A stretch of 21,070 nucleotides of DNA from Omnitrophica WOR_2 bacterium RIFCSPHIGHO2_02_FULL_52_10 (lineage in GTDB: Bacteria; Omnitrophota; Gorgyraeia; Zapsychrales; Zapsychraceae). The stretch lies in NCBI GenBank assembly GCA_001805655.1, contig MHGR01000042.1:6449-27518 (forward strand), in the 5' to 3' direction. The number at the start of each line of letters is the position of its first letter. The stretch's first letter is position 1. The notes beneath the pieces were generated by a model that had not been told where the DNA came from, did not search any database, and was given only the letters and a program-made list of their open reading frames with translations. Both the position numbers and the translations under genes were made by a program. Positions 16,940 through 21,070 of this stretch are shown piece by piece.

Positions 16940-17743
16940 ATGGTAGAGGAGTTGATTAAGGAATTACTTGAAGCAGGGGTTCATTTCGGGCATCAGACAA
17001 AGCGCTGGAGCCCCAAAATGAAAAAATATATTTTCGGCCAGAGAAGCGGCATTTACATCATCGACCTTGAAAAAACGGTCCAGTGCCTAAACACGGCCCG
17101 GGATTATGTCCGGGACATCACCGCCAAGGGCGGCAGAGTTCTTTTTGTCGGGACAAAAAAGCAGTCTCAGACGATCATTGAGGAGGAAGCCGTCAAATCT
17201 GAAATGAATTTTGTCCGAAACCGATGGCCGGGCGGACTTCTGACCAATTTCCATACCGTGCGCAAATCCCTTGATCGGCTTAAGGAGATCGAGCAAATGA
17301 AAGCGAACGGCATGTGGGAAAATTTAAAGAAAAAAGAGACCGCGCGTCTGACCAAGGAACGGGAAAAACTTCTGTTCAATTTTGGGGGCATCCGGGAGAT
17401 GAAGGACATGCCGCGGGCGATTTTCGTTGTCGACCCCAAAAAAGAAGAAATTGCCGTGCGCGAAGCCAAGAAGCTGGGCATCACGGTGATTGGCATTGTT
17501 GATACCAATTGCGACCCCGACTTGATCGATTTCCCAATCCCGGGCAATGATGATGCCCTCAAATCAATAAAAGTCATCACGTCTTATGTGGCCGAGAGTG
17601 TCCGCGAGGGCTGGGCGGAATTCAAAGCCAGGGAAACAATCAAGAAAAAATCCTCAGCGAAACAGGATTCATCCCAGGAGAAGACGACGGTCGAAACCGG
17701 TTCAGTCACAAATGAAACGGCTCCGACGACTTCGGAAAGCTAA
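16940..17743 (+). CDS. rpsB: Small ribosomal subunit protein S2
   Basis: 267 residues, slightly longer than the roughly 240 of Escherichia coli S2. The protein joins the 30S subunit late, near the head-body junction, and helps to hold S1. Recognised blocks are [20 protein letters not shown] (N-terminus), [33 protein letters not shown], the [19 protein letters not shown] region and [20 protein letters not shown]. The extra length is a C-terminal tail rich in Lys, Ser, Thr and Glu (about 235-267), probably disordered. ATG 16940 is chosen because GGAGG precedes it and the family N-terminus begins there; an in-frame ATG at 16877 would add 21 residues of no family character and would sit in the leader hairpin. 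It is first in the operon, 21 nt before tsf. Confidence 0.97.
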   Translation: MVEELIKELLEAGVHFGHQTKRWSPKMKKYIFGQRSGIYIIDLEKTVQCLNTARDYVRDITAKGGRVLFVGTKKQSQTIIEEEAVKSEMNFVRNRWPGGLLTNFHTVRKSLDRLKEIEQMKANGMWENLKKKETARLTKEREKLLFNFGGIREMKDMPRAIFVVDPKKEEIAVREAKKLGITVIGIVDTNCDPDLIDFPIPGNDDALKSIKVITSYVAESVREGWAEFKARETIKKKSSAKQDSSQEKTTVETGSVTNETAPTTSES

Positions 17744-17764
17744 GAGCAGAAAGAGGTATTTTTT

Positions 17765-18295
17765 ATGAATATAACGGCAGAGATGATCAAGGAACTGCGA
17801 GAAATGACTTCGTGCGGCGTCATCGAATGCAAAAAAGCGCTTGAGGAAGCCAAAGGAGATTTTGAGGCGGCCCAAAAAATCCTCAGAAAAAGGGGTTTGG
17901 AATTGGCGGCCAAGAAAGGCGGCCGCACGGCCAATGAAGGGCGTATCGAGGCGTATATCCACCCGGGGGCTAAGATTGGCGTCTTAGTCGAGGTTAATTG
18001 CGAAACAGACTTTGTGGCAAAGAATGACGATTTTTGCAAATTCACCAGGGATATTGCCATGCACATCGCGGCCACGAGCCCCAAATATGTCAAGAGCGAG
18101 GATGTGCCGGCAGACGTTCTCGCGAAAGAACAGGATTCCGATTCTTTCATCAAGGAAAAGTGCCTTCTTGAACAGCCGTTTGTCAGGGATCCGGCCAAGA
18201 CCATCCGGGATTACCTCAACGAGTTGATTGCCAGAATAGGGGAAAATATTTTTATCAATCGGTTTACCCGCTATAAGGTCAGCGAAGTTGAATAA
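17765..18295 (+). CDS. tsf: Elongation factor Ts, short form
   Basis: 176 residues. EF-Ts exchanges GDP for GTP on EF-Tu. The N-terminal UBA-like domain (about 1-55) reads [20 protein letters not shown], then [10 protein letters not shown]; the usual TGAGMMDCKKAL is changed to [12 protein letters not shown]. The core has [20 protein letters not shown], then [12 protein letters not shown], the main EF-Tu contact region, and ends with [16 protein letters not shown]. At 176 residues it is far below the roughly 280 of Escherichia coli and a little below the roughly 195-200 of short forms such as that of Thermus, so one half of the duplicated core is missing. AGAGGT (about 17753-17758) is the ribosome binding site. 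The stop overlaps the pyrH start by 8 nt. Confidence 0.95.
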   Translation: MNITAEMIKELREMTSCGVIECKKALEEAKGDFEAAQKILRKRGLELAAKKGGRTANEGRIEAYIHPGAKIGVLVEVNCETDFVAKNDDFCKFTRDIAMHIAATSPKYVKSEDVPADVLAKEQDSDSFIKEKCLLEQPFVRDPAKTIRDYLNELIARIGENIFINRFTRYKVSEVE

Positions 18296-19007
18296 AAAAC
18301 CTGTTTACAAACGTATCGTTCTGAAGCTCAGCGGCGAGGCGATGCTGGGGGAGCAGCCTCACGGCATCGATGCGGAGGTGTGCGCGTCTTTTGCCGCCCA
18401 GATCAAAGAGGTCCGTGCTCTGGGTGTTCAAGTGGCTTTGGTCGTAGGCGGCGGGAATTTTTTCCGCGGGCAGATTGAGTCGAAGCGGTTTGGCTTGGAC
18501 CAAAGCGTTGCGGATTATATGGGTATGCTGGCCACCGTGCTCAACGGCCTGGCCTTGCAGAATGCCTTGGAGCAAATCGGCGTACCGACCCGCGTCATGA
18601 CCGCCATTGAAATGGCCGCCGTTGCCGAGCCGTACATACGCCGAAGGGCCATACGGCACTTGGAAAAGGAGCGCGTGGTCATTTTTGTTGCCGGAACCGG
18701 AAACCCCTACTTCACCACAGATACCGCCGCGGCATTAAGAGCCAAGGAGCTGGATTCCGATGTGATCCTCAAGGCCACGAAGGTAGACGGCATTTATTCC
18801 GCCGATCCCGTTAAAGACAAATCAGCAACAAAATTCTCGAAAATCAAATTCATCGATGCCCTGAAAAAGAATTTAAAAGTCATGGACGCCACGGCCATCA
18901 GCATGTGCATGGAATACGAAATGCCGATCGTCGTGTTCAATCTATTGAAGCCGGGGAACATTAAGAAGGTCGTGCTGGGGGAACAGATCGGCACCGTCGT
19001 CCAGTAG
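18288..19007 (+). CDS. pyrH: UMP kinase
   Basis: 239 residues, normal for PyrH. This hexameric amino-acid-kinase-family enzyme phosphorylates UMP to UDP in pyrimidine synthesis and is often regulated by GTP and UTP. Motifs: [14 protein letters not shown] (phosphate binding, residues about 7-20), [10 protein letters not shown] (about 55-64), [49 protein letters not shown] segment (about 130-145) and [13 protein letters not shown]. The likely start is TTG 18288, which overlaps the tsf end by 8 nt; no ATG upstream of the KLSGE motif is in frame. AAGG at 18275-18278 may serve as its ribosome binding site. The weak start and the overlap point to coupling with tsf. Confidence 0.95.
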   Translation: MNKKPVYKRIVLKLSGEAMLGEQPHGIDAEVCASFAAQIKEVRALGVQVALVVGGGNFFRGQIESKRFGLDQSVADYMGMLATVLNGLALQNALEQIGVPTRVMTAIEMAAVAEPYIRRRAIRHLEKERVVIFVAGTGNPYFTTDTAAALRAKELDSDVILKATKVDGIYSADPVKDKSATKFSKIKFIDALKKNLKVMDATAISMCMEYEMPIVVFNLLKPGNIKKVVLGEQIGTVVQ

Positions 19008-19106
19008 GGTTTGTGCTGTCAAATATCCGCATCGCTTGATTCCTGGAAAAAACCAGTCAAAGTTTCCACGGAAGACATTCACACGCAGGGAATAAGGAGA
19101 GGAACC

Positions 19107-19670
19107 ATGATTGCCAAGGAGATTATCAAGGAAACGGAAACAAAAATGAAAAAGTCGATCGAAGCGGCTAAACGCGAATTTGCCGAAGTCCGCACAGGAA
19201 GGGCTCATCCTGGTCTGATTGAAGGCATGCATCTGGATTATTTCGGGACGCCGACCTCTTTTAAGCAGCTTGCCTCGATATCCATCCCGGATCCGCGGAC
19301 GGTGTTGATCCAGCCGTGGGACGTCTCCATTATCCCCGAGATTGAGAAGGCGATCGGCAATTCTAGGCTCGGTGTCGTCCCGAGCAATGACGGCAAAGTG
19401 GTGCGGCTGGCGATTCCCCCCCTGTCCGAAGAGCGCAGGGATGAATTAAAGAAAATGGTTAAGGAGATGGCAGAGAAGTCGCGGATATCCCTGCGGACCA
19501 TTCGCCGTGACGCGAATGACCGGCTCAAGAAAATGCAGACGGAAAAAAAGATTTCGGAAGACGAGTATTTCAAGTCCCATGATGAAATCCAAAAAGTCAT
19601 GGACCGGTATATCAAGGAAATTGACACGCTGCTCGAAGACAAGAGCCGCACGTTGACGGAAGTGCGCTAG
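19107..19670 (+). CDS. frr: Ribosome recycling factor
   Basis: 187 residues, near the usual 185. RRF, with EF-G, splits the post-termination ribosome. The two-domain protein is recognised by FAEVRTGRAHPGLIEG, YFGTPTSFKQLASISIPDPR, then TVLIQPWD, and the hinge and C-terminal helices RLAIPPLSEERRDELKKMVK, then RTIRRDANDRLKKM. ATG 19107 has AAGGAG (19094-19099) 7 nt upstream and gives the family N-terminus; an in-frame ATG at 19011 would add 32 residues of no family character. A 99-nt gap separates it from pyrH, longer than elsewhere in the operon, so it may have extra control. The gene is followed by tRNA-Lys rather than uppS, which often comes next in other bacteria. Confidence 0.96.
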   Translation: MIAKEIIKETETKMKKSIEAAKREFAEVRTGRAHPGLIEGMHLDYFGTPTSFKQLASISIPDPRTVLIQPWDVSIIPEIEKAIGNSRLGVVPSNDGKVVRLAIPPLSEERRDELKKMVKEMAEKSRISLRTIRRDANDRLKKMQTEKKISEDEYFKSHDEIQKVMDRYIKEIDTLLEDKSRTLTEVR

Positions 19671-19739
19671 TCGACGGTTCATTGAAATGGAAGTGATTGC
19701 ATCTTTGCGGTACTTGTTGCTGCAGTGCAAAGTGTTATC

Positions 19740-19815
19740 GGGCCACTAGCTCATCCGGTAGAGCACTGCCCTTTTAAGGCAGGAGTGCCGCGTTCGAGTC
19801 GCGGGTGGCCCACCA
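19740..19815 (+). tRNA. tRNA-Lys (UUU)
   Basis: 76 nt with CCA encoded. The acceptor stem GGGCCAC (19740-19746) pairs with GTGGCCC (19805-19811). The anticodon stem CTGCC/GGCAG encloses loop CTTTTAA, with anticodon TTT at 19773-19775. The T-loop reads TTCGAGT. Intact in every arm. Confidence 0.96.
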
Positions 19816-20126
19816 TTGCCCGAACAAACAACGGGTATCATTCCCCCGCCTGCGGAAATTCGGTCCGTCAAACAGGCCGGTTAATGTGTGCCAGTTATTT
19901 CAACTAAAGGCATGGTGGCCGGTGTCCCCATGGCTGGCTGTAAATCAAGCGGTGGCTGGGGCGGATGACCCTTTAATATTTAAAGGGAAGGGTGTTGAGC
20001 GGTGTCATTTTTTTAATATTTTCATCGAGGTTTGTACGAAGCTGACCGCTTTTGAGGTGAAGCAGTAGGCACGGTGCTGACGGCCGAAAATGCTTTGAGC
20101 CGTGGGTATGGCCGCTCAAATGCCGC
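19816..20126 (+). other. 311-base spacer between tRNA-Lys and tRNA-Leu
   Basis: I see no supportable gene here. It holds a perfect 8-bp AT-rich stem (CCCTTTAA at 19969-19976 and TTAAAGGG at 19980-19987, 3-nt loop) and a perfect 7-bp stem (TTTGAGC at 20094-20100 and GCTCAAA at 20114-20120) that ends 6 bases before tRNA-Leu. Neither is followed by a T-run, so I do not call them terminators. A 7-base T-run at about 20008-20014 stands alone. Confidence 0.5.
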
Positions 20127-20211
20127 GGGCGGCTGGTGGAATTGGTAGACACGCGTGCCTTAGGAGCACGTGCCGCAAGGCATGGGGGTTCAAGTCCCTC
20201 GCCGCCCACCA
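20127..20211 (+). tRNA. tRNA-Leu (UAG)
   Basis: 85 nt with CCA encoded and a long variable arm, as expected for leucine. The acceptor stem GGGCGGC (20127-20133) pairs with GCCGCCC (20201-20207). The anticodon stem CGTGC/GCACG encloses CTTAGGA, anticodon TAG at 20161-20163. The 3' part, from the T-loop past CCA, is the left copy of a 28-bp direct repeat around the GIY-YIG unit. Confidence 0.96.
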
Positions 20212-20218
20212 ATGAGCC
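20191..20218 (+). repeat. Left copy of 28-bp direct repeat (tRNA-Leu 3' end plus flank)
   Basis: Runs from the tRNA-Leu T-loop through the acceptor and CCA and 7 bases beyond it. The right copy at 20639-20666 matches 27 of 28 bases (C20205 against A20653). Because the match continues past the CCA into AATGAGCC, it reflects duplication of this locus and not just general tRNA similarity. Confidence 0.9.
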
Positions 20219-20219
20219 C

Positions 20220-20252
20220 CAAACTTTTGGAACGCTAGTGAACAAAAGTTTG
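20220..20252 (+). repeat. Hairpin between tRNA-Leu and the GIY-YIG unit
   Basis: Perfect 10-bp inverted repeat: CAAACTTTTG (20220-20229) and CAAAAGTTTG (20243-20252) with a 13-nt loop. No T-run follows, so it is not a standard terminator, though it could protect or process the tRNA-Leu 3' end. Confidence 0.7.
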
Positions 20253-20265
20253 ATGGGCGAATTGG

Positions 20266-20305
20266 TCCCGAGTAAGCGTTGTTTGTATTTTTCTGTTACG
20301 AGGGA
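20266..20305 (+). repeat. Left terminal hairpin of the GIY-YIG unit
   Basis: TCCC-GA-GTAA pairs with TTAC-GA-GGGA: four base pairs, a symmetric GA/AG internal mismatch, then four more, around a 20-nt loop. AGGGA (20301-20305) also serves as the ribosome binding site of the endonuclease gene, 7 nt before its ATG. Confidence 0.75.
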
Positions 20306-20312
20306 TTTGAGA

Positions 20313-20588
20313 ATGAAATGGTATGTTTACATATTAGAGTGTAATGATGGATCATATTATACCGGGATTGCGCGGAATCTTAAGGAAAGAGTAAAACGCC
20401 ATAATACAGGCCGCGGGGCTGTCTATACAAAGAAAAGAAAGCCAGTTGTGTTAAGATTTGTGGAAGAATATTCAATGCGCCGTGAAGCAAAGTATCGGGA
20501 AGAAAATATTAAGAAGTTGGGGGTTAATGGAAAAAGAGAATTGATCAGGTGGGGCGATCGCGAAAGGTTTCCCTCGTTACTGGCATGA
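20313..20588 (+). CDS. GIY-YIG endonuclease, UPF0213/YhbQ type
   Basis: 91-residue single-domain GIY-YIG nuclease. The GIY motif is WYVYILEC (3-10), the YIG motif YYTGIA (15-20), the catalytic-type Arg lies in RNLKERVKRH (21-30), and the metal-binding Glu is expected in MRREAKYREENIKKL (55-69). All parts of the fold needed for cleavage seem present, but no separate DNA-binding domain is. UPF0213 proteins are of this size and little studied; related GIY-YIG domains act in homing endonucleases, UvrC and some transposon-like elements. ATG 20313 is chosen because AGGGA (20301-20305) precedes it and the GIY motif begins at residue 3; a longer frame from 20136 would start inside tRNA-Leu. The gene is visibly richer in A and T than its neighbours, suggesting transfer. 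It fills almost the whole space between the two inverted hairpins. Confidence 0.93.
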   Translation: MKWYVYILECNDGSYYTGIARNLKERVKRHNTGRGAVYTKKRKPVVLRFVEEYSMRREAKYREENIKKLGVNGKRELIRWGDRERFPSLLA

Positions 20589-20607
20589 AAAATGGGGTAA
20601 CTCGGGA
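20570..20607 (+). repeat. Right terminal hairpin of the GIY-YIG unit
   Basis: TCCC-TC-GTTAC (20570-20580) pairs with GTAAC-TC-GGGA (20597-20607): four base pairs, a two-base symmetric mismatch, then five more, around a 16-nt loop. This is the inverted counterpart of the left hairpin. It encodes the endonuclease's last residues (PSLLA and stop, to 20588). Confidence 0.75.
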
Positions 20608-20638
20608 CTGCGCCCGGCATTATGCGGCGCAGGGCTTG

Positions 20639-20666
20639 CAAGTCCCTCGCCGACCACCAATGAGCC
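20639..20666 (+). pseudogene. tRNA-Leu 3' fragment, right copy of the direct repeat
   Basis: Matches 27 of 28 bases of 20191-20218, including T-loop, acceptor, CCA and AATGAGCC flank. The bases upstream do not make a proper T-stem (two mismatches at 20635-20636), and no anticodon arm is present, so this is a remnant and not a tRNA gene. A perfect 7-bp hairpin, CTGCGCC (20608-20614) and GGCGCAG (20626-20632), separates it from the right end of the GIY-YIG unit. Confidence 0.8.
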
Positions 20667-20735
20667 GTGCCGTTAAATTATTAGGAGCGGCGTTTGTGTC
20701 ACGTTCCTTGATTAAGCAATTTAGCGAAGAAGAAT

Positions 20736-20812
20736 GCGGCGGTAATTCAGTTGGCTAGAATGCCACCTTGCCAAGGTGGATGTCGTGGGTTCGAATCCCA
20801 TCCGCCGCTCCA
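20736..20812 (+). tRNA. tRNA-Gly (GCC)
   Basis: 77 nt with CCA encoded. The acceptor GCGGCGG (20736-20742) pairs with CCGCCGC (20802-20808). The anticodon stem CCACC/GGTGG encloses TTGCCAA, anticodon GCC at 20770-20772. The D-stem ATTC/GAAT encloses loop AGTTGGCTA. All arms are intact; six T follow the CCA. Confidence 0.96.
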
Positions 20813-20823
20813 TTTTTTGAAAT

Positions 20824-20955
20824 ATGGCGGTAATTCAGCCCCGACATTCGCTGGCGCTCAGTCGGGGTCCCGACCGAACGGGAGTGAGTGTCGGGATTGG
20901 CTAGAATGCCACCTTGCCAAGGTGGATGTCGTGGGTTCGAATCCCATCCGCCGCT
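20824..20955 (+). pseudogene. Second tRNA-Gly (GCC), split by a D-loop insertion
   Basis: A tandem copy of tRNA-Gly 11 bases after the first. The last 13 bases before the insertion (20826-20838) and the 60 after it (20897-20956) are identical to the intact copy; 58 extra bases (20839-20896) lie in the D-loop between AG and TTGGCTA. The 5' acceptor is ATGGCGG in place of GCGGCGG, giving an A-C mismatch and a G-U pair, and CCA is not encoded (CTG follows the discriminator T). It is therefore probably a pseudogene, though the tRNA body could still fold around an extended D-arm. Confidence 0.85.
20839..20896 (+). mobile_element. 58-bp double-hairpin insertion in the tRNA-Gly D-loop
   Basis: Two abutting 29-nt hairpins, each with a perfect 7-bp stem and a 15-nt loop: CCCCGAC/GTCGGGG (20839-20845, 20861-20867) and TCCCGAC/GTCGGGA (20868-20874, 20890-20896). 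The two units are inverted copies of each other, so the whole also folds as one long hairpin (CCCGACA with TGTCGGG at the ends). No target duplication is seen. Its outer bases resemble the ends of the GIY-YIG unit, so it could be a non-autonomous relative. Confidence 0.65.
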
Positions 20956-21028
20956 CTGAGTTTTCGTTAATCCATAAATTGGGAATTTCTCACAGCATAG
21001 GAAAGTATCTATCTAAACCAAAGTCAAG

Positions 21029-21066
21029 AAAAAAAATAAGGCCAAAGGCCAAAGTTTTCGACTTTG
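21029..21066 (-). terminator. Candidate terminator for a minus-strand gene beyond the window
   Basis: Read on the minus strand, CAAAGT-CGAAA-ACTTTG (21066-21050) is followed by GGCC-TTT-GGCC (21050-21040), then TTA and eight T (to 21029). A stem followed by a T-run suggests a terminator for a gene lying to the right and reading leftward. From 20959 to here I see no gene. Confidence 0.4.
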
Positions 21067-21070
21067 AGGG

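Larger units (their letters stand above)
20266..20607 (+). mobile_element. Candidate GIY-YIG mini-element with hairpin inverted termini
   Basis: A 342-bp unit whose two ends are inverted copies of one hairpin. The left end runs TCCCGAGTAA...TTACGAGGGA (20266-20275, 20296-20305); the right end runs TCCCTCGTTAC...GTAACTCGGGA (20570-20580, 20597-20607), which on the other strand reads TCCCGAGTTAC...GTAACGAGGGA. The only gene inside is the GIY-YIG endonuclease. The left hairpin carries its ribosome binding site and the right one its last codons and stop. It lies within a 448-bp interval bracketed by a 28-bp direct repeat of the tRNA-Leu 3' end. No transposase or integrase is present. Mobility is inferred; the end structures are read directly. 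Confidence 0.6.

Noticed and set aside
19011..19106. Longer ribosome recycling factor from 19011, or a small gene there
   Set aside because: AAGGAG and the family N-terminus mark ATG 19107; the extra 32 residues look like translated spacer.
20136..20312. N-terminal extension of the GIY-YIG gene back into tRNA-Leu
   Set aside because: The frame is open but overlaps the tRNA, and the family N-terminus and a ribosome binding site support ATG 20313.
20191..20666. Ordinary integrase-type integrative element with att sites
   Set aside because: The direct repeat is att-like, but the 448-bp interval has no integrase or recombinase gene; a GIY-YIG nuclease is the only gene.

Overview
The window looks like a chromosomal segment (not plasmid or phage) of an uncultured Gram-negative bacterium of moderate GC. 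Lipid A genes (lpxB, an msbA-type exporter) imply an outer membrane. The mix of a complete MoxR/Bat operon, a large GH94-like protein and a small GIY-YIG gene among tRNA genes would fit Omnitrophota or another PVC-related lineage, but that placement is inference only.

Layout. 29-4545 (+): yqeY, a membrane-anchored NodB-type polysaccharide deacetylase and a 1089-residue cellobiose-phosphorylase-like protein. 4621-12698 (+): a tight eight-gene MoxR/Bat operon (MoxR AAA+ ATPase, DUF58 protein, DUF4381-like membrane protein, BatA and BatB with vWA domains, BatC with TPRs and a Gln-rich tail, BatD, BatE), several junctions overlapping. This set is known as an envelope-stress or chaperone-like system in which the AAA+ ATPase probably acts through the vWA proteins. 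12708-14764 (-): lpxB and a Gfo/Idh/MocA oxidoreductase, with msbA (14882-16684, +) diverging from them; together they make up a lipid A synthesis and export locus. 16751-19670 (+): promoter, long leader, then rpsB-tsf-pyrH-frr, the classical translation/UMP kinase cluster.

19740-20958 is a tRNA cluster (Lys-UUU, Leu-UAG, Gly-GCC and a damaged second Gly) and the most unusual part of the window. Just after tRNA-Leu lies a 342-bp unit carrying only a 91-residue GIY-YIG endonuclease gene, bounded by hairpin-forming inverted repeats that also supply the gene's ribosome binding site and its last codons. A 28-bp copy of the tRNA-Leu 3' end plus flank (one mismatch) sits beyond it, so the unit is bracketed by direct repeats. 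About 230 bp further on, a tandem second tRNA-Gly is split in its D-loop by 58 nt made of two abutting 29-nt hairpins whose outer bases (TCCCGA) match the outer bases of the GIY-YIG unit. I read this as a candidate family of very small GIY-YIG-linked hairpin elements, autonomous and non-autonomous, that target tRNA genes. The sequence shows the structures directly; mobility and the link between the two are inference.
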